A stretch of 64,000 bases of DNA from NCBI GenBank assembly GCA_963815505.1, contig CAWFGU010000012.1, forward strand, positions 62,001 through 126,000, read 5' to 3'. The translations under genes were made by a program, and so were the position numbers. This DNA is from CAXBBB01 sp963815505. Lineage in GTDB: Bacteria; Bacteroidota; Rhodothermia; Rhodothermales; BA12. Every line of letters begins with the position of its first letter. Positions within the stretch are counted from its first letter, which is position 1. The notes beneath the pieces were generated by a model, which saw nothing but the letters and a program-made list of their open reading frames with translations, had not been told where the DNA came from and did not search any database. Shown here one piece after another: positions 38,275 to 47,738 of this stretch.

Positions 38275-38482
38275 ATGCGACTCTCTTCCAAACGTCGTGC
38301 AACGCTAGATGCCGTCTTCGCGCGGCGCGGAGTGCATTGAGGGAAGGGGGAGCCGCGTTCAGTTCGTCAAAGGCACGAACGTCGCCGCGTTTCACCGACC
38401 GCATCCCGGAAAAGAGGCCAAGGCCTATCAGGTGCGGGCCGTCCGCGAGTTTCTGAGTCAGCTAGATCTGCAACCCAAATGA
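38275..38482 (+). pseudogene. HicA-family toxin remnant with internal deletion
   Basis: ATG 38275 opens MRLSSKRRATLDAVFARRG, the expected start of the HicA-family toxins that have a LEAIF block. The frame ends at TGA 38338-38340. One frame over, from 38336, the reading is EGRGSRVQFVKG then AAFHRPHPGKEAKAYQVRAV and REFLSQLDLQPK, the C-terminal half of the same family, ending TGA 38480-38482 with a 4-base overlap to hicB. Compared with relatives, some 25-30 residues between the two halves (the strand-helix around ...WADIEALLVALGAE...) are missing, so this is a real deletion with a frame change and not just a single-base error. The toxin should be inactive. Confidence 0.7.
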
Positions 38483-38814
38483 GCGCTCCCGTTCTCAAAC
38501 ACAAGGGGCAAATCGCCCACATCGAGTTCAGTCCCGAAGACGAAGCGTTCGTCGGGCGGCTGCTCGGCATTCGGCACATCGTGACATTTCACGGCGAGAC
38601 GGTCGCCGAGTTGCGCCATGCGTTCGTCGAAGCCGTCGAGGACTATCTCGACCTGTGCAAGGCGCGTGGATGGGAGCCGCAGAAGCCTGCGTCGGGACGA
38701 TTTCTTGTTCGGCTTCCCGTAGAACTGCACCACTCCCTCCGCGCCGAAGCTGAGGGGCAGGGTAAGAGTCTAAACGCGCTCGTCGTCGAGAAACTGAAAG
38801 CCTCCACCGAGTAG
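38479..38814 (+). CDS. HicB-family antitoxin
   Basis: 111 residues, intact. Residues 1-65 are the HicB partial RNase H fold (KGQIAHIEFSPEDEAFVGRL, FHGETVAELRHAFVEAVEDY), and residues 75-111 a ribbon-helix-helix DNA-binding end (SGRFLVRLPVELHHSLRAEA). It binds HicA and autoregulates the operon. It overlaps the hicA remnant by 4 bases. With the toxin broken it is an orphan antitoxin that could still act as repressor or counter related toxins. Confidence 0.88.
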   Translation: MSAPVLKHKGQIAHIEFSPEDEAFVGRLLGIRHIVTFHGETVAELRHAFVEAVEDYLDLCKARGWEPQKPASGRFLVRLPVELHHSLRAEAEGQGKSLNALVVEKLKASTE

Positions 38815-38821
38815 AGTTGGC

Positions 38822-40246
38822 TCAATACGCGTTACGCGCAACCAGCCCTTTCCACACCGTCATCACCATGATCTTGAGGTCGAGTTTGAGGCTCCAGTGC
38901 TGGATGTACCACAGGTCGTACTCGATGCGCTTCTCCAGGCTCGTGTCGCCGCGCCAGCCGTGGATCTGCGCCCAGCCCGTGATGCCCGCCGGCACTTTGT
39001 GCTTGAGGATGTAGCGCGGGATCTGAGAGCGCATCTCCTCAACCACCCACGTACGCTCGGGGCGCGGCCCGACGACCGACATGTCGCCGATCAGCACGTT
39101 CCAGAACTGCGGCAGTTCGTCTAGGCTGGTGCGGCGGATGAAGCGTCCGACGGCCGTTACGCGCGGGTCGTTGGCCTGTGTGAGCAGATTCACGTCTCCT
39201 GCCTGGTCGGTGCGCATCGACCGAAACTTGAGCATGCCGAAGCGGCGTCCGTTGAGGCTGACGCGCTCCTGCCGGTAGAAGACGGGGCCGGGAGAAGTCA
39301 GTTTGACAGCCAGGGCGATGATAAGCAGCAGAGGCAATCCGAGCAGCAGGACGACGGCACTGAACCCAGCGTCGACGATCCGTTTGGCGACCCACGTCAA
39401 GCGCAATGGTACCTCGTCGATCAGGTGAATGATGGGCATACCATCGATGTCGGACACGCGGGCGTTGAGAGCCGTGAATCCGAGCAGATCGGGGGCCAAG
39501 CAGACATGGGCCAGGCGCTCACTCATGTCGCTCGTAACGCGCTCAATCACGGTTGCGGAGCGCAGCGGAAGCGCGATGTAGACGTAGCGGACCGGCTTGC
39601 CCTCTGCCTCCATTCGGTCGATGAAGATGGCGGCTTGGTCGGTCGTTCCCAAAATGTCGTCGCCGGTTTTCGTGTCGTCCAGAAAACCGACGACTTCGAA
39701 CCCCATCCAGGGGTAGGCGCGAAAGGCGCGTGCCAAATGGTGACCCACTTTCCCCGCGCCGACGATGAGTACGCGCACCCGGTACTTGCCTTTGGCCCGC
39801 ATCCGCTTCATCCAATAATAAATGATGAGTCGTGCGCCGGTCAGAAATATCGCGAGGTAGGTCGCGAAGAGCATCAGAAACAACCGCGATACCGAGAACT
39901 CGCGGTAGAACGCGGCCAACGCCGCCACACCGACGAGGGCCAGCGCGCTCGCTTTGAGCGCGCTGTATCCCAGTCTCAGAAACCGGATCGCACGCTCCTG
40001 CGCGTACAACCCGGACAGCCAGAACACCAGGCTCGACGCCAGCATCGCCCACGGAAGCAGCCACAGATAGGCGCTCAGCGGACGATGTTCAGGCGGGACC
40101 AGGTAGATCACGTCCGGCACGTGCTCGGCTAGCATCGGGAAGAAGACGAACCGCGTTTGGTACGCCAGTAGCCACGCCAGCGCGACGAGCGCGAAGTCGG
40201 TGAACAGAAAAATGCGCTGAAAGAGGCGGCTTTGCTCCTGGAGCAT
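38822..40246 (-). CDS. Undecaprenyl-phosphate sugar phosphotransferase (WcaJ-type)
   Basis: 474 residues, intact. Starts exopolysaccharide or O-unit synthesis by moving a sugar-1-phosphate to undecaprenyl phosphate. Four N-terminal membrane segments (about 10-145), a Rossmann-like CoA-binding region (VRVLIVGAGKVGHHLARAFR, about 155-270), a fifth membrane hairpin (LPLLLIIALAVKLTSPGPVF) and the catalytic domain RFGMLKFRSMRTDQAGD, DPRVTAVGRFIRRTSLDELP, FWNVLIGDMSVVGPRPERT and VPAGITGWAQIHGWRGDTSL. All expected catalytic blocks are present. The rfbBAC genes and the GT2 fusion in the same window suggest a common surface polysaccharide. Confidence 0.94.
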   Translation of the reverse strand: MLQEQSRLFQRIFLFTDFALVALAWLLAYQTRFVFFPMLAEHVPDVIYLVPPEHRPLSAYLWLLPWAMLASSLVFWLSGLYAQERAIRFLRLGYSALKASALALVGVAALAAFYREFSVSRLFLMLFATYLAIFLTGARLIIYYWMKRMRAKGKYRVRVLIVGAGKVGHHLARAFRAYPWMGFEVVGFLDDTKTGDDILGTTDQAAIFIDRMEAEGKPVRYVYIALPLRSATVIERVTSDMSERLAHVCLAPDLLGFTALNARVSDIDGMPIIHLIDEVPLRLTWVAKRIVDAGFSAVVLLLGLPLLLIIALAVKLTSPGPVFYRQERVSLNGRRFGMLKFRSMRTDQAGDVNLLTQANDPRVTAVGRFIRRTSLDELPQFWNVLIGDMSVVGPRPERTWVVEEMRSQIPRYILKHKVPAGITGWAQIHGWRGDTSLEKRIEYDLWYIQHWSLKLDLKIMVMTVWKGLVARNAY

Positions 40247-40348
40247 TGCGGTCGGCTAGCGAGAGAGGGCGTAGCGGTAGGCTATCGGCGCGGCGTTCGG
40301 TGAGAGGAGCAAGATAGCGCTCCGCCGCTGCCGCTCAGTCGCGACTGC

Positions 40349-40924
40349 TCAGCCGCGGGCGCGTTCCATCAGCAGCATCGTCAGCACGCCCAGGCGCAGC
40401 AGCGTACGCTCGGCCGCATCTATGTCGTCGCGCTCCGTTCCGACGAAACGCCCTTCGAGAAACGCGGGCTGCTTGGCGACGCGCATCATCTCGTCGCCGT
40501 CGGGGCGGACGGCGGCGTAGGCCGGATGGAACACGTAGCCCGTCAGCATACCCAGAACGGGTATTCCGCCGAGCAGGCCGTCGGCGACTTTGGCCATCGG
40601 GTTGGTCTCGCTCAGCGTGGCGAGCAGCACGTCGCCCGCATAGATCTCATAATGCGCCTTCCAGAGCGATCGCATGCCCTTGCGCCGGACGCTTCCGAGC
40701 ACGCTGCCGCCGTCGGTCGTGATCGTGTACGAGGCCGAGAAGTCGAGCATCCGGTCGGCGTCGATCTGGAACGACGGGCCGCTGGTCGCCGACTCGACGC
40801 GGATCGACTCGCGGAGTTTGAACAGCTTCTGCCTGACGTGGTAGAGCGCGTTTCCGTCGCCGTCGGTCACCGAGATGCGGTTGCCCCAACTGAGGATGGG
40901 GAAGATGTAGACGACGTCGGACAT
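40349..40924 (-). CDS. LURP-one-related (Tubby-like fold) protein
   Basis: 191 residues from ATG 40922-40924 (MSDVVYIFPILSWGNRISVT). It matches the LURP-one-related/scramblase-like beta-barrel proteins: YHVRQKLFKLRESIRVESAT, ASYTITTDGGSVLGSVRRKG, MRSLWKAHYEIYAGDVLLAT and a C-terminal helix block (MVLLRLGVLTMLLMERARG-like end, LLRLGVLTMLLMER). No signal peptide. Function unknown in bacteria; phospholipid or membrane association is possible by analogy. Confidence 0.75.
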   Translation of the reverse strand: MSDVVYIFPILSWGNRISVTDGDGNALYHVRQKLFKLRESIRVESATSGPSFQIDADRMLDFSASYTITTDGGSVLGSVRRKGMRSLWKAHYEIYAGDVLLATLSETNPMAKVADGLLGGIPVLGMLTGYVFHPAYAAVRPDGDEMMRVAKQPAFLEGRFVGTERDDIDAAERTLLRLGVLTMLLMERARG

Positions 40925-40991
40925 GCGAGCGGGCAAAGAGTGCGATTCATCCTGTGACGAACCGCCCCGGCGCGATGTTGCGTCCGCAGCC

Positions 40992-42703
40992 TCAGCGGGC
41001 GACGGTGAGCGTCTGCGTGTGGGACGACGCCCCGTCGCTGAGCCGAAGCAGATACGTGCCCGAGGGGAGCGCCGACGTGTCGAGCGTCCAGTCGTGAGGT
41101 CCGGCGAGTAGGGTCTGGTCGACGAGCAGCGCCACGCGTCGGCCCAAGAGGTCGTAGGCGGCGAGGCTCACGTGGGCCGATGCGCTCAGCGTCAGCGAGA
41201 GGCGGGCCGACTGCGCTGCCGGGTTGGGCGACGGGGCGTCGAGCCGAATCGTGGGCACGTCCGCAAGCCGTTCGGTCGAAGTCGACAGGGCCGGGTCGAG
41301 CAGCACCACGCCCATCACGTCCCGAGTGCGCGGGACCGTCGTGCGCCACTCGTAGGCGACGTGGACGCGCTCGCTTCCGGCGGGAAGCAGCGAGACTTCC
41401 GAAGCGCCGCCGTTCCAAAACTGCTGGTTTCCTCCGAACGGTCCTCCGAACTGGGCGCCGGGCAGGTCGTGGCTCCACAGCTTCTGACCCGAAGGCGCGA
41501 ACTGCTCGACCCGCAGATCGCGCTCTCGCCCATTCTGCATGTGATAGGCCAGCCAGACGAACCCGTCCGCGTCGATCGCCAGGTCGGCAATGCCGTTGCC
41601 GGTGAGAGGCGCTCGGTCGGCCAGCCGAAAGGTCTCGTCTTCGTAGACGATCAGCACACGCTCTTCGTCCAGGAAGACTCCGAGGTTGACGTCGAAAAAC
41701 CCGCCGATCGTCCCGGCGATCCACACGCGTCCCTGTGCGTCGACTTCCATGAGCGAGTGTCCTCGGTTAAGCGTCCAACTGCTGTCGGGAAGGACGACCG
41801 CGTCGAGGTTCTGCGTCGCATCGGCGTCGTAGCGGTTGAAGGTGACGATGCGCTTGGCACCGAACGTCTGCCCGGGAAAATCGCTGATGGCGAACAGGGA
41901 CGTGCCGTCGGTCGCACTGCCGCCGCCGAAGGCGAAGCCCTTGCGGTCCGGGTCGGTGTCGAAGACCTGTGACGCCTCGAGTTGTCCGTCGAGATCGAAG
42001 ACCAAGAGGGCGGGAGCCAGCGTAAACCGGGTGCCGAACACGTCGACGGGTACTCCGGCGTGGACCAGCACCTTGCCGTCGTCGGTCAGCGCCATGCCGA
42101 CGTATTGAGGATCCTGTCCGTCCGGCGAGGCGTCGTAGTCGGTGCGCCAGACGAGCGTTCCGTCGGCTCCGCTCAGGCGCAGCAGCGTGAACAGTTCGTT
42201 GGTGGGGCCGCCGGTCGTGCCGAAGACGAGGGCATCGCCGTCAGAGGTCAGCCGCACGGCCAGCGCCACGTCTTCGACGTTTCCGTCCTCGCCGAATACG
42301 TAGCGCCACTGCTCCTCGCCCGACGCCGAGAGCTTGACCACGACGCCCTGCTTGGCGAACACGGCCTGGCTCGTGCGGTAGTTCAGATAGCCGGACACGA
42401 AGATGCTCCCGTCCGGCGCTACGACGGCATCGGTAGCCGCGTCCTGCGACTCGACGCCGTCGCCCTCGCTCGACAGCGTGTAGCGCCACAGACTGTCGCC
42501 CACCGCGGAGAAGGCGGTGACGTAGAGATCGAGGTAGTTGGTCGACGCGCCGACCTGCGGGCCGTTGCCGACACAACCAGCGATCCGTCGGGAGCCAGCA
42601 GCAGTTCCTCGGACGTTTCGCCGAGTACGTCGGTTTGCCAGGCGACTTGCGCCGAGAGCGTCGGCGTGGCGCACAGCGCGAAGAGTAGGAAGGGAAGGCG
42701 CAT
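40992..42703 (-). CDS. T9SS-targeted beta-propeller protein, one frameshift near the start
   Basis: About 570 residues. From ATG 42701-42703 the signal peptide MRLPFLLFALCATPTLSAQ is followed by VAWQTDVLGETSEELLLAPD. Near 42577 the frame breaks (one base missing) and continues as GNGPQVGASTNYLDLYVTAF. The main part has repeated strands of the form D.vav..DG.i.vsGy.., a propeller-like layout of SBBP-type repeats (APDGSIFVSGYLNYRTSQ, TSDGDALVFGTTGG, DAQGRVWIAGTIGGFF). The last 80 residues are a type A C-terminal sorting domain (SPNPAAQSARLSLTLS, YDLLGRRVALLVDQ, LPSGTYLLRLSDG, QTLTVAR), marking export by the type IX system. Confidence 0.8.
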
Positions 42704-42757
42704 CGGTACGGATGTAGGAGTGAAGAGACTCAACCTATCCGATACGTAAGAGACTGC

Positions 42758-43477
42758 CTATCCCAAGAACTTGGGATTCCGCGCCGTCACCACGTGGCGC
42801 TTGCCCGGCGGACCGGGTCTGCGTTCGACATCGAAACCGGCTTCGGCCAGTGCGTCGCGGACGGTGCGTTTGGCCGAGTACGTCGCCAGCCTGCCGCCCG
42901 GACGTAGCGTGCGCCTGAGTCGATATAGGAAATCGGCGGTCCACAACTCGGGATTGGCGTCGGGGCTGAACGCGTCGAGGTAGACGGCGTCGCACTCGGC
43001 GGGCAGGTCGGCGGACAGCGCGTCGCCGAGATGCAGCGTCAGTGTGATGGCGGGCGTCAGGGCGATGCGATGCGTCCGAGGACGAGGGGATTCGATTGCG
43101 GCGGCATAGTCGGCGAAGAAGTCATCGGCCGGAAGCGCCAGCCCGACGCTGTTTGCTAGGTCGAGCGAAAGCAGCACGGCGGTGGGGACCGGATCGGCTT
43201 CCAGGCTGATGAAGTCGAGCCGCGCCCCATGAGCGTGAGCCTGCTGCGCCGTCGTCCACCAGTTGAGGCCCGTTCCCCACCCGACTTCGAGTACACGTGT
43301 GTGCAGACCCGCTGCCAGGCGCTCGCCCGCGTCCGTCCCGTTCAGGAATACGTGTCGCGATTCGGTCAGCGCGCCGCTGGTCGAGCCGTACGTTTGCCCG
43401 TAGCGCGTGCTGTACAGCGTCGGGGTGCCGTCGCTCGTCGAGACGATGGCGAGGTGTGACGGGGAATCATCCGCCAT
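42758..43477 (-). CDS. mnmD: tRNA (mnm5s2U34)-methyltransferase MnmD
   Basis: 239 residues from ATG 43475-43477 (MADDSPSHLAIVSTSDGTPT). Final methyl transfer in the mnm5s2U modification at the tRNA wobble position. Class I SAM methyltransferase without the C-terminal FAD domain of MnmC: YGQTYGSTSGALTESRHVFL, RVLEVGWGTGLNWWT (SAM site), DAVYLDAFSPDANPELWTAD and LRPGGRLATYSAKRTVRDAL, GFDVERRPGPPGKRHVVTA. The start overlaps the end of the protease gene by 11 bases. Confidence 0.93.
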   Translation of the reverse strand: MADDSPSHLAIVSTSDGTPTLYSTRYGQTYGSTSGALTESRHVFLNGTDAGERLAAGLHTRVLEVGWGTGLNWWTTAQQAHAHGARLDFISLEADPVPTAVLLSLDLANSVGLALPADDFFADYAAAIESPRPRTHRIALTPAITLTLHLGDALSADLPAECDAVYLDAFSPDANPELWTADFLYRLRRTLRPGGRLATYSAKRTVRDALAEAGFDVERRPGPPGKRHVVTARNPKFLG

Positions 43478-44702
43478 AGAACGGCTGTGGGCTGAAGCAG
43501 AGCATGAAGAGTGCCACGCACGTCCACGCGAGGACACGGCGGCCCGGCGTCAGGTGCTGATCGACGTAGACGGGCGGGTGCTCTATACCGATGAACCGGG
43601 TGATCAGAAAGGCCCAGAATAGCCAGAAGCCGTATCCATAACGCGCCACGTCCGGCAAGAGAAAGAGAACGATGGCGGCCAGAATCAACATGCCGCAGCC
43701 GAATACGAGCTGGAGAAGTTGACTGTCGGGAAAGATGCGCATCGAGAACCAGTAGAGCAGGCCTCCCAAAATCGGCCAGACCAAGACTCCTGCGAGTCCG
43801 TGCCACTCTTGGAGCATCGACAGCAGAGCGGGCGCCAGTCCCAACGTGCCCAGCACGACCAGCGCGGCGACCGTCAGCCGGGCGAGCCAGACGGCGCGGC
43901 GAGCGCCGAACAGGCTGTACGTGACGTGTCCGCCGTCGAGTTGTCCGGCAGGCAGCAAGTTGAGAGCGGTAAAGAACAAGCCCAGCCACGCAGCGAAGAG
44001 CGTCGGATAGTGATAGAGTTCGTAGGCGGGCGGCACGTGGTCGAACAGCGGCGTCAGCAGCGACACCAGCAGCATCGGTCCGATGGCGATAGGGGTGCCC
44101 TCGAGGCTGCTCATCGGTGGAAACGTGCCGTTCGAGGCGATGTAGGCGTTGATCGCCTCATGTCCGGGCATGTCGGCCAGATACGTCGGCGGGGGCAGCG
44201 TAGCCAGGGCGTAGAACAGGATTCCGAGTGCGACGACGAAGCCCGCCAGAGGACCGGCAGCGCCTACGTCGAACAGCTTGCGCGTCGTCGGGATCGGCTC
44301 GCGGATGCGGATCACGGCGCCCAGCGTCCCGATCCCAACCAGAGGAAGCGGGATGAAATACGGCGGCGACGCGTCGATGCCATGGTAGCGCGAGGCGACG
44401 TAATGCCCCATCTCGTGGACGCCCAGAAACAGCAGGAACGGCACCGAGAACCGCAGTCCGTCCATCAGCGCCGTCGGACCGATGGAGAGGCCGAGCCAGT
44501 CGAGCGTCATCCACGCATCGCGGGCATAGGCCGTCTCGCGCGCCGTCCAGATCATGCCCGAAAACGTCACACACGCGAACGTGACGACGAACAGCAATAC
44601 GTGGAGCCAGATCTTTTCGGGTCTGCGCGCAAGGGGAGGCGGAGGGTAAACCGGGCGGTGGGGCGGCGGCGCGGTGCGAGGCAGTTCCAAACAAGCGGGC
44701 AA
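43467..44702 (-). CDS. Site-2 protease family intramembrane metalloprotease (M50)
   Basis: About 411 residues if translation starts at TTG 44700-44702 (an in-frame TTG at 44688-44690 is also possible); no ATG precedes the conserved part, and the frame opens back to 44888 without homology. The zinc site HEMGHYVASRYHG lies in the second membrane segment and the third zinc ligand in LPAGQLDGGHVTYSLFG. About eight membrane segments. Family members cleave membrane-embedded signalling substrates such as anti-sigma factors; the FecR at 10428-11351 is one candidate substrate type, though not shown. MnmD is co-transcribed downstream. Confidence 0.85.
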   Translation of the reverse strand: MPACLELPRTAPPPHRPVYPPPPLARRPEKIWLHVLLFVVTFACVTFSGMIWTARETAYARDAWMTLDWLGLSIGPTALMDGLRFSVPFLLFLGVHEMGHYVASRYHGIDASPPYFIPLPLVGIGTLGAVIRIREPIPTTRKLFDVGAAGPLAGFVVALGILFYALATLPPPTYLADMPGHEAINAYIASNGTFPPMSSLEGTPIAIGPMLLVSLLTPLFDHVPPAYELYHYPTLFAAWLGLFFTALNLLPAGQLDGGHVTYSLFGARRAVWLARLTVAALVVLGTLGLAPALLSMLQEWHGLAGVLVWPILGGLLYWFSMRIFPDSQLLQLVFGCGMLILAAIVLFLLPDVARYGYGFWLFWAFLITRFIGIEHPPVYVDQHLTPGRRVLAWTCVALFMLCFSPQPFYGG

Positions 44703-44940
44703 TAGACGAACCAGCGGTACGCCCCCACCGCTCAGCGGTGCCGACGCGTCTGGTTGTCTATCGCCGCCGCAGAGGTGACGAGCAGTCGCTCGAACGTCCT
44801 GGAAACTGGTTCGAGCCTTCGCATCAAGCAGTCCCTGCACGCAAGCTGAACTTCTCGCCGCCCAGCGCTGAATCAGCGGCGTGAGCAACCGCCGCGCTGC
44901 CGGCTTCGCGTTCAGGGCGCCGTCTAGCCAGCGTGCAGTC
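44703..44940. other. Intergenic region upstream of the site-2 protease
   Basis: 238 bases between the PorV-like stop and the protease start, both on the minus strand. CACCGCT (44728-44734) and AGCGGTG (44736-44742) form a 7-base palindrome with one central base, which could be an operator. No further gene seen. Confidence 0.3.
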
Positions 44941-46191
44941 TCACAGCAGCGCGCGGACGGTGATCAGGTGCATCAGGCCCTGTCCGTAGGGTTCGAGACG
45001 GGCGGCGTATTGCAAGCGCAGGACGATGGTGCCGGCGGTCTGTTCGACGGCGAACCCCGCGCTTGGGCGCAGCGTGTCCAGCCCGAAATCGTCTCCGCTC
45101 AGTCCACCAACACCGGCCTGGATGCTCAGCGGGAACTGGGCAAACGTGTGCTCCATCCCAATGCGGGCGAACACGTCGGCGCTCGTTTGCTCGGTCACGA
45201 TGGACTGACGCTGCGGCTCTCCCCCTAAGATGATCGTGCGATAGCGCACAAACTCGCGGTCCGAAACCTGCGCTTCCACATCGGCCAGGATCTGCGTAGT
45301 GCCTCTGGTGGAGTCGCCCAGCGTGTAACTCGTGCCCAGGCGCAGACGCGTCGGAAAGGCGTCGCTCGTAGTCGTGCCTCCGACGAGTCCGCCCGCCGAT
45401 CCGCCTTCGTAGGTGTATTTGCCCAGCAAGTCGTCGGCGACGAGTCCGAGTGCGAGGCGGGGTGTGACCTGGTAGAGCAGGCCCAGGTCGATGCCGATCG
45501 ATAGACCGGGGTCCAGGTCATCGAAGAGTTCGGAGCGAAAGACCTGCATCGCCAAGCCGCCACTCAATCGGTCGCTCAGTTTGATTCCGAAGGCGAGAAA
45601 GAAGTGGTATTCCTCCGTCTGATACGTCGTCGTGGGAAAGCCACTCTCGTCGCGTCCGTCGATGTCCGTCACGGCTCCGCGCGTCAATCCGGCGGCGACG
45701 CCTGCGCGCGGTGGGAGAGAGGCGCCGACCTGCAGGTATTGAATCTCGCGGTCGTGCGTCATCAACGCCGTCGACGCCTCGACGTGCTGTCGGCCGATGA
45801 AGGGCGTCAAGGCCGGATTGTAGTGCGGCATCCCGAACCCGCTGCCGTCGGCCGTCCCCGCGCTACCCATCGCGATCCCACGCGCCCCGAACCCGATCCG
45901 GCTGAACGCGCCGGTTTGGGCGAACGCCGTGGGGACGAGGAGTAGGAATGCGACGAACAGGAGAGCGAATCCTCGAAGCTTCGTCGACCAACCGAGGGTC
46001 GTCCTCGCTGCTGGGTCCTCACGACGTATCCGAATCTTGATCAGGGTCTGAAGGACAGCGCGCGTCCGTCCCTTCCTGATCTGCGTCGTCCCTGCCGAGC
46101 CCAGGACCCACAACTTCCTCTCCCGAAGGGAATTCATCGCTGGGCTGCTCACTTGATTCATTCTGCACGAGGAGTTGAACGAGCGCATCAT
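44941..46191 (-). CDS. PorV/PorQ-like outer-membrane barrel protein
   Basis: 416 codons from ATG 46189-46191, which overlaps the upstream stop by 4 bases (ATGA). The first 70 residues are basic and unlike a signal peptide; the true start may be later, since the export signal is the segment GFALLFVAFLLLVPTAFAQ. The mature protein begins TGAFSRIGFGARGIAMGSAG, the hallmark of PorV/PorQ-type barrels, then SGFGMPHYNPAL, and continues as a 14-strand-like barrel to FVRYRTIILGGEP and an aromatic-poor end. PorV is the shuttle that hands type IX cargo to the attachment complex. The immediately upstream gene encodes a cargo protein, so the two probably work together. Confidence 0.75.
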   Translation of the reverse strand: MMRSFNSSCRMNQVSSPAMNSLRERKLWVLGSAGTTQIRKGRTRAVLQTLIKIRIRREDPAARTTLGWSTKLRGFALLFVAFLLLVPTAFAQTGAFSRIGFGARGIAMGSAGTADGSGFGMPHYNPALTPFIGRQHVEASTALMTHDREIQYLQVGASLPPRAGVAAGLTRGAVTDIDGRDESGFPTTTYQTEEYHFFLAFGIKLSDRLSGGLAMQVFRSELFDDLDPGLSIGIDLGLLYQVTPRLALGLVADDLLGKYTYEGGSAGGLVGGTTTSDAFPTRLRLGTSYTLGDSTRGTTQILADVEAQVSDREFVRYRTIILGGEPQRQSIVTEQTSADVFARIGMEHTFAQFPLSIQAGVGGLSGDDFGLDTLRPSAGFAVEQTAGTIVLRLQYAARLEPYGQGLMHLITVRALL

Positions 46192-47738
46192 TGGATCACC
46201 AGAATCTTGCCGCGTCCGTCTGCGCCGCCGTCGACGGAGTAGAAGTAGACGCCATTGGGCACGCGATAGCCTGCCTCGTCACGTCCGTCCCAGAGAGCTT
46301 CGAGGCCGTCGCCTGCCTGCTGATCGGGCGTCAGGGTGCGGACGAGGTGCATGTTGAAATCGAACAACCGGACGCGCGTGGCCCGTCCTCCCACACGGAT
46401 GCGGACCTGCCGCGCGCTGGCGGGCGAAAACGGGTTGGGGTAGGCGTACGTCTCGACGCTGATCTGGCGCGGGTCCGAAAGATCGGCTTGGAGCGGCACG
46501 TCAACGCGGAAGCGGGTCCACGTCTGGAGCGTTCGGTCGTCCGTTCGAAACAGGCCTTCGTCGGTCCCCACCCACGTAAAACCGCCCTGGACGGCGACCG
46601 ACAGCACGCGCACGTCGGGCGAGACAGGATCGTTGGGGCGTGCCGGGTCGAAAAAGCTCTTTTGCGCGCGAAACGTCCGTCCGTCATCGTCCGAGACGAG
46701 CAGGCCGCTTTGCCCGGCGAGCAGGATGCGCGGCCCATCGAACGCGATGGCGTTGACGCTTTCTCCGGCGAGCACGACCTCGAACGTGGCGCCGCCGTCT
46801 CGCGTGACCGTCAAGCCGCGCTGCCCCGTCGATTGGCGCCGGCTTTGGGGTCCGGTCGCTGCCCAGATCGGGTTTCGTCCGCCCATCTCCTGCTCGGCGA
46901 GCGTCGTCACCTGATCGCCCGATAGGCCCTCGGTTTCTCCGAAGCGCCGCCAACTCCGTCCGCTGTCGCGCGAGACGTTGAGTCCGGCTTCGGTTGCGGC
47001 CCACACGTCGCCGGTTTCGTCGACGAGCACGTCGTAGGCCCAGAAGTTGAAGCTGCCCAGCGTGTCTTGCGCGGTGCGCGGCGAGACGATGGGAAACACA
47101 AACGGATCGTCCGGCGCGATGCTGCTCAGGTCGTCCGGCGGCAATACGACGCGCTCGAACGTGCGTCCGCCGTCGGTGCTTCGGCGCAGGCCGGACCGAA
47201 ACGCGGCCAACCACAGCGTCTGCGAATCCGGGTCGTAGTCCAAGCCGACCGGCGGCGCTCCCGTTGCCGCGACAAAGGGAACGGCGGGCAGCGAGTCGCC
47301 CAGAGCACCAAACGCGATCAGCGTATCGCTCGGCGCGTCGAGGGGGGCGGGAAGGAGAGTCCACGTTTGGCCGCCGTCGCGCGAAACGGCCAAGCCCGAC
47401 GCGGCGTCGGCGAACCCTTGCGTCGTCTCGACGGTGAACGAGAGGCCCGCCCAGATCGTGTCACCGACGACGCTGAGCGCTGAGACGCGGTCACTGCCAA
47501 AGCGCAGACTGTCGATGCTCGGCGCCCGGAACGTGCGCCCGCCGTCCGACGTGCCGACCAAGCCCGAGCCGATCCACAGCCGCCCGCCTCCGGCCTCGAG
47601 CACGCCGACGCGGTTGCGCTCGATCGACCGCGTGTCCACGCTTCCGACGGTCTGCTGTGCCGATGCGGGAGCACAGGTGATCAAGCCGATCAGGGCGATC
47701 AGGCAGATCTGTGCTAGGGAGAGATACGGGCGCCTCAT
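46188..47738 (-). CDS. T9SS-targeted BNR/sialidase-like propeller protein
   Basis: 516 residues from ATG 47736-47738, overlapping the upstream stop by 4 bases. Signal peptide MRRPYLSLAQICLIALIGLI. Repeated BNR/Asp-box-like units: SDGGRTFRAPS, SRDGGQTWTLLP, STDGGRTFERVV, SRDSGRSWRRFG, TRDGGATFEVVL, SDDDGRTFRAQK, the classic S/T-x-D-x-G-x-T/S-W/F pattern of sialidase and VPS10-type propellers. The end is a FlgD-like Ig and sorting domain (ETYAYPNPFSPASARQVRIR, RVRLFDFNMHLVRTLTPDQQ, WDGRDEAGYRVPNGVYFYSV, KILVIQ), typical of type IX cargo. No lyase or hydrolase residues are obvious. Middle gene of a three-gene coupled unit. Confidence 0.82.
   Translation of the reverse strand: MRRPYLSLAQICLIALIGLITCAPASAQQTVGSVDTRSIERNRVGVLEAGGGRLWIGSGLVGTSDGGRTFRAPSIDSLRFGSDRVSALSVVGDTIWAGLSFTVETTQGFADAASGLAVSRDGGQTWTLLPAPLDAPSDTLIAFGALGDSLPAVPFVAATGAPPVGLDYDPDSQTLWLAAFRSGLRRSTDGGRTFERVVLPPDDLSSIAPDDPFVFPIVSPRTAQDTLGSFNFWAYDVLVDETGDVWAATEAGLNVSRDSGRSWRRFGETEGLSGDQVTTLAEQEMGGRNPIWAATGPQSRRQSTGQRGLTVTRDGGATFEVVLAGESVNAIAFDGPRILLAGQSGLLVSDDDGRTFRAQKSFFDPARPNDPVSPDVRVLSVAVQGGFTWVGTDEGLFRTDDRTLQTWTRFRVDVPLQADLSDPRQISVETYAYPNPFSPASARQVRIRVGGRATRVRLFDFNMHLVRTLTPDQQAGDGLEALWDGRDEAGYRVPNGVYFYSVDGGADGRGKILVIQ

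Noticed and set aside
38275..38814. Functional HicAB toxin-antitoxin system
   Set aside because: The toxin lacks its middle part and changes frame, so it cannot be functional as read.
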